Shown here in pieces: positions 1 to 13,112 of a stretch of DNA of 64,000 bases. Location of the stretch: contig QVOM02000029.1 of NCBI GenBank assembly GCA_003586115.2, forward strand, positions 24,613,348-24,677,347, written 5' to 3'. This DNA is from Salvator merianae (taxonomy: Eukaryota; Chordata; Lepidosauria; Squamata; Teiidae). A model generated the notes under the pieces. That model did not search any database. It saw nothing but the letters and a program-made list of their open reading frames with translations, and had not been told where the DNA came from. Each line of letters begins with the position of its first letter. Position 1 is the first letter of the stretch. The position numbers and the translations under genes were made by a program.

Positions 1-641
1 GCAATGGAAACAGGGTAGAGATGTCAGCAACGGTAGGGAAGCAGGGGAGCTTCAGAACCTGTTGCTAGGCAAAGAGAAGCAGATTGCAGACAAACCTTTA
101 ATGTAAAAATGAAGGTTTGGAAAGATGAGCAAAATAGGCTTAGGAAAGAAGAGAGAGGGATTATACCTGTCCCTGGGTCTTATCTTGATCATAGTTGGGC
201 TTCACAGTACAAAAAGTGGGTTTGTGATGCAAAGATAAGCCCAAAGACAATCAACCAAGCAGTTAGGATGCAAGAGACAGCACAGACCTCTTCTTCCAAT
301 CCAATGGTGACTTACATGAAGCAGAAACTCACTCATACAGCAAGCACACAAAGGCTCAGCTTCTTGCCGAGATGGAACAAAGTTCAGCTCTTGGCTAGTT
401 GACTCCAGTGTAAGTCAAGGACCAGAATTTAGCTCTTGTTGAATCTTGAAGGTAGGATGCAGGGTGGACTTTGGGAGAATCAAAAGATCAGATTTTAGTT
501 TTTACAGTGGTGGAATGGACTTTAGGGAAGCCAAAGACTACCTAAATAAACAAAACAGTGGACTCAGTGAAAACCAAGGATCCATGAATGGATTCCACAG
601 GCATAACAGAAACCTGAGCTCCTCAGGCAGGGAACAAACAA

Positions 642-1144
642 GGGCCTGTTTGCACTTGCTACTAGCAAGTGCCTAGAATGCTTGTTAAGGGTATCTGCAC
701 CTTGTGGAGGCCTGAATGGCCAGGAGCAGACTACAGCCACTCCCGATTGTGGATACCTGTGAAGCACTAATTAGTGCTTCACAGTCTTACCAGGAAGTGA
801 TAGTCACCGCCTGGTAAGGTGCATTCACACTTACCTGGCATTGCAGTGTCTTGGCCGGTGTGGTGCACTGATTGCGCCTGCACAATCGGACCCATGTGAT
901 GCCCCGATTGCACAGACCTGCACGGGCAATTGTACCTCTGCGCACCTGTGCACTGTGTGGCACTGCCAGTCACTATGGCAGTGGCCAGATGTTTCCCAGC
1001 TGTGGCCATGGTGAGGATTGCCTATAGCTGGCTTCAGGTAAGGTTTCTGGCTGCACAGGGTGGACAGTGTCTGTGCTGTATGGTCCGTTCCATCTTAGAT
1101 TGGGATAATTATCCCTTTCTAAAGTTGAAAGTGTGAAAAGGCCC
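642..1144. mobile_element. MITE family A copy
   Basis: Left end gggcctgtttgcacttg; right end gtgtgaaaaggccc. The interior has the family core, including the palindromic gataattatc stretch near the right end (1104-1113) and ccatggtgagg. AAG follows the right end and overlaps the left border. Confidence 0.8.
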
Positions 1145-2261
1145 AAGGAAACTGGGCAACATTCAGACTGTCCAGTCATATAAACAAGTGCTGAAGTTGG
1201 GCACCCACATTATCATGCCAATCTTGTAGCTGCTCTGACTGAAGGAGCAAACTCTTAATGGTTTAAGTGCTGCCTTCCTGGAGCAGGCTGGCAAGATTAA
1301 CTTGTGGTGCAAAACAACTTTTAATGGGGAAGACAGGCATTGTCAAAGGTTTAGAACCAGTGGACCATGATGGTGTGGATTTCAGTTCTTTTGCCTGAAT
1401 GCAGTAATGACCGGAGTGCAAGTCCTGTTATTATTCATCATCTCTGGCACCTTCCGGTCCAGATCCCAAGGTTCTGATATGGGTCAATAAGTGCAATGTG
1501 CAACAAGGACACCTATTTTTATATCCCAATGCATACTCTCAAAGTATGGGGCCAGGTGTTTGGGCAGAAAGCGAGGTAAACAAAAGATCGGCAAACATTT
1601 AAACTTTCCAGAGCAGGTAAAAATGTTGCAGTGCATAAATCAACTATTCAGCTTGGGTACCCACTTTATCATAACCTGTCAGTTCTCTTGCATAGGGCAG
1701 GGTACACTGTTAGTTCAAGGTTGATGGGTCAAAGTTGTCTTATGGCCCAAGCAACAAAAACACTTTTGGGCAGGAAGCAGGCAAGGTCAAAGAGTGGCAG
1801 ATCAAAATGTCTGTGAGGTGACTGTTCCGCTTGTCACTTAGTAGTTAAATTAATTCTGATTTGAGCACAAGTCTCATGTTTTCATTGGCTACTGGCCACT
1901 GGCCATTGTCTCTTCCAGTCCAGTTTCCTGTCCTCTGGCTACTCATGCCCAAATATTATGGTATACAATATATCATAACATTTCATTGATCTAACCAAAG
2001 TATATTTTGCTTTACAATGTATTCTCCTGATGGAGCAATTATGAAATATGAGCTCTAATGTAGTGAAAAGGTTATATTTTAAATATCTTTATACATATAT
2101 ATGAACAACTCTGGTTGTTACCTGCCCTATGATCTTTGAGTGAAGGGGAAGATATAAATGCTTAAGTAAAGGAAGTAGTATCATATCAGGGGACGACTTT
2201 TACTGTAACAGACACCCAGGAATGGGCTAATACAGATGCTCCCTTGTATTCAATAGACTTA
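1145..2261. other. no gene recognised
   Basis: The first part, to about 1830, has weak similarity in style to decayed MITE sequence. The rest is AT-rich. No coding region is supported. Confidence 0.5.
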
Positions 2262-2772
2262 GGGTGTTTTCACACTTATCACTATAGAACGGGATAATAA
2301 TCCTGTTCTACAGTGTATTGATCATGTAGCACAGACACCATCCACACTGCGCAGCCACAGTACTTACCATTAGCAGGCTACCAGCATTTGTGATGCAAAT
2401 GTTGGAAGCCTTGCTGGATCCATACCATGACAGCAGCTGGGAAGCAGCCAGCCACTGCCATGGTCACCAGTAGTGCTGTGCAGTGTGCAGGTGCAGTTGC
2501 CAAGTGCAACACAGTGCAGTGCAGCAGTGCATTCACACCTGGAAATGGGTGCAGATGCACTTTACTGGGAGTTGACTATCAGCTCCTGGTAAAGCTGTGG
2601 AGCACTAATTTGTGCTCCATAGCTAGTCATGATTGGGAGCAGTATTATACTGTTCCCAGTCACAAAGGCCTTCACAGAGTGCGGAAGCACTGTATGCAGA
2701 AGCACTGCATGCAGAAGCACTGTACTAGTGAGCATCTCAGATGCTCACAAGTAATAAAGTGTGAAGAGGCCC
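2262..2772. mobile_element. MITE family A copy
   Basis: Left end gggtgttttcacactta after TTA; right end gtgtgaagaggccc before TAA. The interior contains gggataataatcctgttcta and a triplicated 14-bp agcactgtatgcag unit at about 2686-2724. Confidence 0.85.
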
Positions 2773-4120
2773 TAATTCAGTAGTCCTTCAGCATGACCTA
2801 ACTGGATGTAATTAATACATGTATATATTCCTTTTTGTATTAAATCAGATCAAATGCATAGGAAACACAGATCTGCATACGTCGTTCAGCGTTACTACTT
2901 TAAAGGCAGTATAATTTTGTCGTTAGGATTGACTGCCTTAAAGTAATTTCCTGTGTTAAAATCTCATAGGTTTACTATAACATGCTGTGTTCCAAACGCA
3001 ATTGGATTCATTTAAAACTGGTTTTATTGTTCAAAAGATGAGTTCTAATAAAATCTTATTACCAGATAATGCACTGCTCATCAATTACTTTTAAAGAGAT
3101 AAACTACTCCTTAAACAATGACATTAGATAATATCCAGAAGAAGATTTTCATTAAAAATAAAGAAGATTCCAGTTGTGTGCTTGGTTTCAGCTTAGCAAA
3201 ATAAGCTTTTGGAACTCCTGATTTACAACTATTATACATCACTCAGCTGGAAGTTGTAGCTTTTGATTTAAATCTGAGATAAGTTATTTCTCGTAATTTC
3301 ACATATTCTGTTAGCTGCCACAAAGCTCATAGGAGCCCATAGCATAATCCACTTAGTCCTGATGCAAATGATTTCTTATGCAAGCCCCTGCAAGCTACAT
3401 GTCATTTTGCTGAAGTGCTGAATGACAGTTCTGAAAGCTATTTGTACAGTCACGTGCTATGATATGAGGGCATTCATAATCAACAAGGGAGAAAGTCTCT
3501 AAGACATAGTCAACTATAGTCAATTATGAAGAGGTATATCTGTGCAACAAGAAGAATGAAGTGTATATAAAATGCATTTGAAAAGAGCATTATTATTTTA
3601 TGTCTATAATAAAAGGATTAATAATTCAACAAATCTCAAAACATAAGACCTTATAATACAAAGCAAACTATATAACCCCAAAAAATCTGTAAAATACCCC
3701 CACACACTCTGTAAAATCTGAATAGTGCTCACAAGGAACTCATCTGTAATAATAAACAATATAAAACTGTAAGAGAGCTTTCACCTACAATATGGCATAA
3801 GGACCAATAAATCAGGACCAATAAATCACAAGTTGAGTAGATGTCAGTGGCTGTAGAATCTTATTTGCATTGCTGAAGGCCACTCCTCCAGTGATAAATA
3901 AATTGTAACAGTGTCTCTCAGATAGTAAAACCAGATGTGTTTTGTCTCTAGGTCTTCTTCCATACCTGGTGTTATAATGACAAAGTCAGCAGGCTAATTA
4001 AAAATAAAAAAAGGAATCATTTGGTTGTATATCTGAATCACATCATCATCCATCTGCTGTTCTGTCTTATTGTGTCTATTTTTGAATAGCTATCCTTGAC
4101 TGAGGTGGTGAGCTAAGACC
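2773..4120. other. AT-rich stretch, no gene or repeat recognised
   Basis: Read on both strands, this shows no long frame, splice-flanked ORF or terminal repeats. It is probably ordinary intron. Confidence 0.5.
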
Positions 4121-4121
4121 T

Positions 4122-4225
4122 TCTGGGGCCCTTTCTGGGCTTGCCATAGTCTGCACTAGTATGTGGATGGCAGGTCCCTGTTCTGGAATATAATCTAGAA
4201 AAATCTCCAGTGTAGAAAGTTATGA
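4122..4225. mobile_element. short MITE family C copy
   Basis: It starts ggggccctttctgggcttg, contains catagtctgcactagtatg and aggtccctgttctggaata, and ends cagtgtagaaag. Related copies are at 6177 and 6725. Confidence 0.6.
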
Positions 4226-4626
4226 ACTGAAAAGAGCTGCGGAATTGTGAGCAAGTTAAATATATTTGGAAGAGTAGGCTATAGAGATTATTCATGGATT
4301 TCTTAGTTTCCTAATTTTAAACTAGCAAATTGGCCCCAGTGTCATAGCTGTACAGCAATATATGTTTTTTTCACTATGTAAAATAGGTTGTGGATTAATT
4401 CCTTTCTGTTAGAAGAGATGAGACTGCACTGTTTTCAGTGCAGTAATTCTCATTAGCACTTTAGATAATCAAAGGGCTCATAAGCAAAGATGCTTAATGA
4501 GTCATTCAGTATTGCAGGCTAGATTTTTTAAAGAAACTACACTGAAGGGTAGTTCATGGGGAAAACAAGAGATTTAGTTCATATGTGAAAGTTTCTGCCT
4601 TAGTACAGAAATATTGATTCCTCAGA

Positions 4627-5129
4627 GGGCGTTTTCAAACTTTCCATTTTAGAACAGGATAACTATCCTGTTCTAAGGTGGAATTGACCCCGCAGCATGG
4701 ACACCATCCACACTGCAGGGGCCTAAAATGGAACACCAGCAGGATACCAGCATTCTCACCGGGAATACTGGTGTCCTGCTCCTGCTCCTTGCCATTACAA
4801 CAGCCAGGAAGTGCCTGGCCATTGCCATAGTGACCGGCAGCATCATGGATTGTGCAGGCATGGGCAGACACAATGGCATGATCATACAGGCACAGCTGCG
4901 GCACGCTACATAGCTGTATATTCACACTTGGAAGCGGGTGTGAATGCGCTAGATCAGGAACAGGAAAGCTGTTTCCAGTCAAGTTGTGGAGCACAATTTA
5001 GTGCTCTACAGCTAGCCATGATTGGGAACAGCTGTAGTTGCTTCCAGTTATATGGGGTTCCATGATGTGTGGATGCATTTAGCTAGTGAGCATCCCTGGT
5101 GCTCATTATCTTAAAGTGTGAAAAGGGCC
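4627..5129. mobile_element. MITE family A copy
   Basis: Left end gggcgttttcaaacttt; right end gtgtgaaaagggcc. Near the left end is the palindrome agaacaggataactatcctg continuing into ttct. Confidence 0.85.
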
Positions 5130-6160
5130 AGGGACCCATAATGAATGTGAAGGGCACATTTAAGGTCTTCTTAGTCTTATTCATCCCCTCAAGTTGTCAC
5201 CTAATTTCACATCATGATGTTCAAAAGTAGAAGTCAACTGTTTAGATGATTTTGTTTGTTTTCAAGAAATAGAATTTAGCTTAGAAGAACCTCTCAGATT
5301 TTCAAACTGTTTGTGCATCTCAATGCAGGTATACTCAGAAGGCAGTCTTATGTAAGTGGGAACATATTCTGGATTGTAATGTAAGTCTATTGCCAGTCCG
5401 TGTTTTAGTTAGGGAAATTTTGTACTGGCTGGTACACTGGACCAGCAAGCATACAAGGAGCCTCCCTTCTGCATGCTGGTGTGGTCTAAGGGTGGCAGTG
5501 ATGTGCAGAAGGGAAGATCCTAGTATACTTGCTGGTCTGGTAAACCAGCCAGTGCAGAATCACCCTAGTACATTTCTCAGCATGAATTTTACTCATAATA
5601 CTTATGCTTGTACTGTCACTGTATACACATTTCCAAGGGAATAGATACATCCTGTTCAGTGAAACGTACCTAAAAGTAAATATATGAACAGCCTATTAGC
5701 ATAATATAGCAGATTATTGAATGCTAACACATATTATCTCATTAATCCTTACTGGACCTCTGAGATGTACATAAGCTCAATCTAAATTTACTGAACTTCT
5801 GGTAAGTTTTGTTTTTTCTCCATCACCCTGTATGTACTTAAAAGTGCTTACATCCTCCTTTCCCAGTTGTTGATCAAAGTCCAGTGTGTGTGTGAGGAGG
5901 ACATGGGGGTATGTGTGTTTCTATTACGCAATATGCAGTTAAGATGAATTATTAAACTTCTGTACCTCACACAAATTACAAAAGTGAACATGGAATATTT
6001 ACACTGGAATATTAAAAATTGGAATTCCCCCACTCTCTGTGCTGACACTGACTACCTAAGTACCATTTTATGCACAGTATCTAATTTATCAGAATAATAG
6101 TAAGATATAGGCCATTTTTGCTCTTACTATGCTAGCACAGACTAATTAGCATAGTATTTA
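5130..6160. other. no gene recognised
   Basis: The sequence contains actggtacactggaccagca (about 5425) and a partly complementary ctggtctggtaaaccagcca near 5535, perhaps a decayed palindromic MITE. The rest is AT-rich intron. Confidence 0.45.
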
Positions 6161-6164
6161 ACCA

Positions 6165-6820
6165 TTTAACTTGCTCAGGGCCTACCATAGTCTGCACTAG
6201 CATGCAGATGTCAGGTCCCTATTCTGAGATATAATCTGGAATAAGCCCAAGTGCAGAAAGGGCCACTGTCTACACTCTGTGGCCAAAAACAGGTCCTGAA
6301 GCTGGCTACCAGGGTTCATGGTGCAAAAGCAGGTAGCCGTGCCCGATCCTTACCATAGCAGTGACAGCAAGCATCTGGCCACTGCCATGGTGACTGGCAG
6401 CAGTGCTGTGTGCATGTGCGCACATGTGCAATTGCTCAGTTGGGCCTGCCAGATTGTGCAGGCCCGACTGGGCCAGTGCGATGCCCCAATCGGGCCTGAG
6501 ATGCTAGATTGGGCCATGCGATGCCCAGTCTGGCCTTGCAAGCCCCGATCAGGCGTGTGCCCAATCGTTACCACAGCAGCGGGCAGCAATCAGCTGGCCA
6601 CTGCCATGACAACCTGCAGGCCTGTGCAGTGCACAGGCGCAGCCAGATCATCACACTTCTACAATGGATCGATCACTTAAGTGCCATCAGGCCTACACTA
6701 GTCCAGACTACAGCAGGTCCCAGCTGAGGCCTGTGATAATCTGCACCAACATGCAGATGACAGGTCTCTATTCTACTATATAATTCAGAATAAAGCCCAG
6801 TGCAGAAAAGGCCAAAGTCC
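6165..6820. mobile_element. MITE family A core flanked by two short family C copies
   Basis: Two related short elements at 6177-6275 and 6725-6816 both end gtgcagaaa(a/g)gggcc-like. Between them lies a family A-type core (ggccactgccatggtgac, ccactgccatgacaacctg) with CGAT-rich gccccaatcgggcc units. The order of insertion is not resolved. Confidence 0.6.
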
Positions 6821-7480
6821 ACAAGCGTAACAGTGCCAACTGTGGAAAAAACAAGGCCTAAAGAAAGGGTATGTATCTAATAGCTGACTTATTTCTTCTG
6901 TTATAACATCTATTCTTGATATTGAGAACTTCTTACAGTGACATCATCACACCTGTGCCTTCCTCAGCCAATCCATGCAAATCTGAAGATTATGTGCACA
7001 ATTCAGTACAGTGACTAATTTTGTCATACATTTAATCACAGTCAACAAAGACAACAACAGCAACCAGTAGGTGCAGCTTGGGAGAGCTTTGGACCCATTT
7101 CTATACAAGAACCTCAACCCACTCAGCAGACACTTATCCAAACACTAGTGAATACAAACACTTTCAAAATCACAAAATTGCTAACCAGCTACAAGATGCC
7201 CTGCTCATTGTCCTTGAGCAAGTGGAAAAGTCTATTTTGATGACTAAAATCTCACATGCATAGAATTTACAGTGCACTATAATGTGTATAAGATATAACT
7301 GTAATGTGTAGGTCTCAAAAGTCATTAATATGTGAGTTGTGATTGTGAGAGCAGAGGGTACATAGTTTGCCAGCTACCTGAGCTCAAACCTGTGAGTTTT
7401 GAAGTCATGAGTAAAGAGGGAGAACTATGCATCCATAGAATATAACTAATAAATAAAATTGATTGGAAAAATGCAACATT

Positions 7481-7981
7481 GGGCCTGTTCACACTTACAA
7501 CAATAGAACGTTTTCACTAGCGTGGTTTGGGCCGGCCAGGATTGGGTACAGTGAGTAGTGTTCACATTTGTCAGTGCTGAAATGCTGGGGAAGAAGTGCA
7601 AAAGGGAGTGCACTAGTTAGGTAGGTGTGTCTGGACCCAGACAAGCTGTGTCCGGACATGTGTCCAGAATGGCCGCCAGGGTCCCAACCCTAAAGTCCAA
7701 ACCTGGGTTTGAACCGTCTGATGGTATGGGTGCGGCCGTGCAGTTCCTGCCCTGTCGCCATTCCAAACTAGGAAGTATTGTGAACACACCTTTCCTGAGC
7801 CTCACCTGATCTCATAAGTCGGCTTGGAGACTACAATTTTCTTGATTATAGCTGATAGGCTTCAGGTGAGCATCAGGTGGGCTTCAGTGAGTTTCCAGTC
7901 AGCTGGAGCTGTTCACAGGTGTGAATGCTCCATTCCAGTGAGTGTCCTGGAACATTCCGTTCACTAAGTGCAAACAGGCCC
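7481..7981. mobile_element. MITE family B copy
   Basis: Left end gggcctgttcacacttac; right end taagtgcaaacaggccc. Family B shares the terminal repeat with family A but has another interior (ggtgtgaac, catcaggtgggcttcagtga). Confidence 0.88.
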
Positions 7982-8201
7982 ATAATGGCAATTTAGCAGG
8001 AAAAAAAAGTCACTCTTACATGATGAGAGTACTTATTCAGGAGTGTGCATTTCATAAACATAGAATGAATAGACAAAATTTGTCTAACATTTTCCATTTT
8101 TTTTTAAAAAAAGTTATCCCGTATTTATTAGCAGCATTCATTTCAGTACACACCAGTGATGGGGGGAAAATGGGGGGGGGGAAAGTGCCTATGATTTGCT
8201 A

Positions 8202-8231
8202 AAATAATAATAATAATAATAGTAATAATAA

Positions 8232-8262
<31 letters not shown>
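8202..8262. repeat. (TAA)n/(TGA)n microsatellite
   Basis: About seven AAT units (one interrupted) are followed by about ten GAT units. A G-rich run lies just upstream at 8161-8182. Confidence 0.95.
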
Positions 8263-8263
<1 letters not shown>

Positions 8264-9283
8264 GAAAACCAACAGAACTGCAGTGCCACTGAGCAAGCTA
8301 AACATGACAGTGTAACTGGCAGTGAAACGAAACTCTTCAACCATAAGAAGAGAATCTTATTTAAACTCAGCCAACAAAATAACTGTCCTGAAGAATTAAA
8401 ACACAGATCAGACTGGTGTCAGTGAAGTTTTCTGTTATGCACTGCAAGTCAGGGAAAGTGGTTTGCATTGTGATGCTTAAGTAATATGCAGTGTTCAGTC
8501 TAATTAGGGAACACTTTTTTAAAAAAAAATACATTCCTTTTTATAATGGGTCAGCTATATGGATAATCGATGAGATTGCAGAGAGCTATAAGAATAGTGG
8601 GAGATTGCTTTTTCACACCTAGGGTCTTCCAAGTTTTGTATTCACTTGGAAGCTACTGCTAAAGAGTGATTACTGCTGATGTATGCTTTACTGAGAGCAG
8701 GGCAAAAGAAACAATTGTGAAATCCTTCTGCATTCTAATTTGATAGTTATTTAAATGTTGTAGTTAATCATAGATATCTAAGTTTGATTTAGTGCATGTA
8801 GTCCTAAATGCATCAGAGAATATAATGCATTTTCAACAATCCAACAAAAACTACAAGGGTTCTTTCATGTTGTTGGTGGGACACTGAAGCCATCCTATAG
8901 GGCTTCTTTAGCTACTTTCACACACAGAGAAAAAATGCACCTCTGAGATGGATTAGAGGCCGTTTGTAGAAGGGATCTTTCACAAGCTAGTCTATCCCTC
9001 CCCCCTCATGAACTTTCTGCAAAAGCTGATAGCCCATTGCCATTATGTTCCAGCCCTCATAGTGTGAATGACTTTTGCACTGCAGCTTCTGTTCCACCTT
9101 AGCACGGGATAATTATCCCGGTCTAAGGTGAAAAGTGCAAAAAGGCCCTATGTATGTTTCTGCACTTCCTGGTGTTCTGCAGGTTCCTCAAGCAGCATGA
9201 TTAGTGGCATCAGGACTGTCACACGTGGGAGAGGGAGGTGTTTAAAGAGTTAATTGTTGTTGTTCTGTTATTTAGTCATGTCT
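8263..9283. other. no gene recognised
   Basis: This stretch includes an isolated family A-like end near 9096-9148 (gcacgggataattatcccg, then gtgcaaaaaggccc). Otherwise it is unassigned intron. Confidence 0.5.
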
Positions 9284-9648
9284 GGCCATTTCTGCACTTA
9301 CCTTACTGGCAAAGGCCAGTAGGACTGGAGCAGCCTGTAGTGCTTCCTGGGGCAAGAAAGGCCTCACTGTCTCTGAACAAGCTTTCTGAAAATTGTGCAA
9401 TCTTCAATACCATCTTCTAGGTTCTCTGATGGCTAGGAACTAAAGTTCCTAGCCTCAGAACCCTAGGAAAACCCATTTCAGTCACACAATGTTGTGTGTC
9501 ACTGAAATGGGTCCCCCTGCTAAACTGGCCAATGGAGGCATGCACAGGTCTGCTGATGTCACCATCTAGCAGCCATTTTGTTCTCCTAAACTAGGCTATA
9601 CTGTCTCCAATGTGGACACAGTGTGCTAGCATGGGGTGCAGAAGGGAT
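9284..9648. mobile_element. MITE family D copy
   Basis: Left end ggccatttctgcactta; right end gtgcagaagggat. The centre carries a perfect hairpin, ggctaggaac, aaa, gttcctagcc, shared with copies at 15600, 37320, 44960, 58700 and 63560. Confidence 0.65.
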
Positions 9649-9699
9649 GCTTCTGGACTCCTTGCAGCCCCGGATCAAAGTTCTCTCATTAATGGCACT

Positions 9700-10853
9700 T
9701 AAATAAACTCATTAGTCATGAATTAAGAGGACAGGTAATGTCGTAGAATGGTAACTGGCTAATTACAGAAAACAGAGAGTAGTGATAAATGGACAATTCT
9801 CACAGTGGAGGAAAGTAAAAAGTGGGGTTCCCCAAGGTTCAATATTGGGACTAGTGCTTTTTAATTTAAATATAAAAGATCCAGAAGTAGAAATAAACAG
9901 TAAGATAGCAAATTTTGCTGGCTATTTAAATTATTCAGGGCAGTGAAAACTGAAAGAGACTATGAAGAGCTCCAGGGGGATCTCTTGACCTTGAGTGAGT
10001 GGCAAATATGTTTCAATCTTAGTAAGTGCAAAGTAATGAATATTAGGGCAAAGAGCCCCAATTTCACCTATAAACTAATGGGGACTGAGCTTTCTGTGGC
10101 AGACTAAGAAAGGCATCTTGGAGTTCTGGTGGACCTTTCAATGTTGACCCAGTGCACCGCAGCAGTGAAAACAAACAAATTTAATGCTGGGGTAATTAGG
10201 AATGCAATAGAAAATAAATCAGTAATTGTCATTGTGCCACTTTATAAATCTATGGTGATGTGACATATGGAATATTGTGTGCAATTCTGGACACACAGAA
10301 AGCATATTGTGGAACTGGAAAAAGTGCAGAAAGGGGCAACCAGAATAATCAAGGGACTGGAACACCTTCCTTGTGAAATCAGGCTGCAAATCTAGGTCTC
10401 TTTGCCCTTGAAAGACAGCATTTAAGAGGTGTGCTGATTGATGTATATGAAATCATGCATGGTGTGGGAAAGATAGATATTTTCTTTATTTCATTCACTA
10501 GAACCAGGCACATTCTATGAAGCTGATGGGCAGGAGGTATTTTTTGACCCAGAATTTACTACCAGAAGAGATGGTGACAGCAACCAATCTGGATAGATTT
10601 TAGAAAAAGATAGACATATTCATGGAGGACAGGTTATCAATGGCTACTAGGATAGATGTCTAGATACTACCTACAGTTTGGAGACTCAGGCATGATTCCT
10701 CTAAAAACCTATGTGGATGAAATTGAGAGCAGGTGAATGTATTGCCTTTGTCTTTCACTCGAGAATAGCCAGAAGCAACTGGTTTTCTACTATGTGAAGC
10801 ATGATATATGGGCTGTGGCCTGATCCAACAGAGCTCCTCCTATGTTCTTATAA
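9700..10853 (+). pseudogene. old CR1-clade LINE copy
   Basis: The C-terminal RT and 3' end of a CR1 are recognisable: tggggttccccaaggttcaa encodes the GVPQGS-type motif, and gagtggcaaatatgtttcaa the CR1 EWQ-type region. The sequence tgggctgtggcctgatccaa leads to the tail tatgttctta. It has many stops and indels and is much older than the copy at 21111. Confidence 0.85.
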
Positions 10854-11023
10854 GCTGGAGTTGCTCAACTGTATATCTCCCTTGCCATCCTGTTGGTTCC
10901 ACTTCAGGAAAAGCTTATGTAAGATTAGTCAGAAGTAAATCCCTTTGTACATCCAACTGGAAATAACTGTAGTTTTCACCTAATATTGTAATTAAATTTC
11001 TGTTGTTCAGGAGTTAACTCTTA

Positions 11024-11178
11024 GGCTGCATCCCGATGTTGCTTACTTATTCTGCTATATTTGGATATTTCAGAATGAAGCATTGATATTCTGGATACTC
11101 TGGATATCATGAATATCCATGCTATTTTCCAGAATATCCAAATATGGCAGAATAAGTAAGTGATGTCTGGATGCAGCC
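11024..11178. mobile_element. Harbinger-type palindromic MITE
   Basis: Almost the whole element is an inverted repeat, from ggctgcatcccgatgt to acttattctgctatatttgg and back. The target duplication is TTA (11021-11023 and 11179-11181), the classic 3-bp PIF/Harbinger target. A sister copy lies at 42621. Confidence 0.88.
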
Positions 11179-11181
11179 TTA

Positions 11182-12130
11182 GTGAGGAACCTAAAAGATC
11201 CTGCTTTCCCTTCTTGTGGTTTTTTATATCTTGGACTGGGATCAAGCAAATACTTGAACAGAGGATTCCTTAAAACAGTGGAGTGATAACTGGCGAATAT
11301 CTCATCAAATTGTTGGTTGAGTGGTTGTTGGATAGAACAGTAATACTTTGGCATAGGATATGACTCCACTTATCTCCATAGGCATGTTATGGGAAGGGCT
11401 TGGAGCATTGTGTCTCCATTTCCAGTGGCACCTGCTCTGGAGCATGGAGGCCACTTGACATACCCTGCATAGGGGCATGAAAAGTACACTCTACCAATGA
11501 GCACATCATTCACCACTCTATCAGGTATCCTTACATGCTGGCATGGAGACTAGGAAGCACCCAGTGATGCAGTGGGACAGACATGCCTGCTCCCAGGCAC
11601 CTCCCATGCCATGTATAGATATGGCCACACTCTGTTAAATTTTAAAATTCATCAAATCCCGTGGTCACTTGTAGTCATGCTGTCTTTATATATAAAAAAG
11701 GATACATAAAAATAGTAAAATAATGTGTTGGCTATGTGGCAATAAAACTATTAACCTAGCAAGACAGATTAAAAGAAGAACATGGAAAAGTTATTGAAGG
11801 AAAAGGTGGGCTTGTTTTGGAACTTTACAAAGAACAGCAGATTGCATCTTCGTCTGACATAAAAGTTAGTGCCTTAAATAATCCAGAATCACAGAAAAAT
11901 GTGGACTGTTTCTCTTAAAGCTTTACTATCCTCTTATTCTCCTAATTCATATGTGATTTTCTTAAATGCTCTTAAAAAAAAGACTGCAATATTGTTTCAT
12001 TCATCAGTAAATAACTAACACAACAGATGGGTTTTTTCCCCCTGTGAGATTTCCTTAAGCACACTTGTAAAACAATTATTATTGTTGTCACTTTTAATAT
12101 TATACTTGTACATATTTTGGCAAAGCAGAT
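11182..12130. other. no gene recognised
   Basis: Intron sequence; overlapping ORFs at 11070-11369 lie partly within the palindromic MITE and are not genes. Confidence 0.5.
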
Positions 12131-12135
12131 TGTGT

Positions 12136-12212
12136 ACTCCTGTCCTGCTGGTGGACTACTACATGGACCATGGGTCTGATCCAGTAGGGCATGTCTTATG
12201 TTCATTTGTAAA
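12136..12212 (+). mobile_element. CR1 3' end fragment
   Basis: It reads ctgctggtggactactacatgg, then gggtctgatccagtagggc and tcttatgttc, an eroded CR1 3' UTR of the same type as 55600. Confidence 0.65.
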
Positions 12213-13112
12213 TAAATATATGATTTGTGGAAGTAGATCTTCAACTGTCTGCTGCATATTAATAGCAATAATATATTCACATTCATTTAAAAGCAGGAGA
12301 TTGGAGAAGCTTGATAATAATAAAACATGTAAGGTAATCTAGATGTTTATTTTAATATGATATTTGTACATTGTACTTCCTTATATCTGTTAACCAAAAT
12401 CATCCATAAATGACCTTTACTGCCATAAAACTACTGTGTCACAGCCATAAATGGAGCCACTTTGTTGCACTTTTAAGGCTGTGGTGGCCTTTTGTGGTCT
12501 CTGTAAAGTGTCATGAAGTGGTCATAACAATGCAGTTGCCTTTTACATGCAGTTCATAACATTTTGGACCTGCCATGGTCATAAAGGTGTCACAAAATGG
12601 CCATGAAGTTCCACTCTGTCCTTTTATGAGCCCTCATTGGACTGACTCATTGAACCAGCTCTGAGTTTTAGCTTGCTTTCACAAGGCAAGCTAAAAATAA
12701 AAAGCCCACTATAATTTGGGGATGAACTAGATGAACTGAGCCTGCTGCAGCAAGCCTGCTTAGCAGCACATCTTTAGTGGTGAGAATTCTGCAAAACCAT
12801 CAGAGTGGTGAGGGAATAGGAAAATCTCCCCGGAAGCCTTATCTTTGATTTTTCTGAATTGTGCTTTGATCCCTGGCAGATAAAAAATTGGCCCACAGAA
12901 ATCAGAGAGAGCGCTCTAGTAGGAGCCTAACCCCACATCTATAAATCAGCCTGTTTTACTGCATGAGTCTTGATTTCAGGGGTTAACTGTATGAATTCAT
13001 ATCTCCTTAAGTGAGGTGTGAGTGTGTTATTATGTGTCTTTTAAGATTAAACTCTTCCACAGAGAGTAATACAGAAATAAAACAAAACAAACACAGCACA
13101 TACAAACTGTAA
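12213..13112. other. no gene recognised
   Basis: 12410-12630 has repeated gccata(a/t)a and tggtcat motifs that hint at an old palindromic element. The remainder is unassigned intron. Confidence 0.4.

Noticed and set aside
8143..8425. ORFs with poly-Ile and poly-Met runs
   Set aside because: They translate a GAT/AAT microsatellite.
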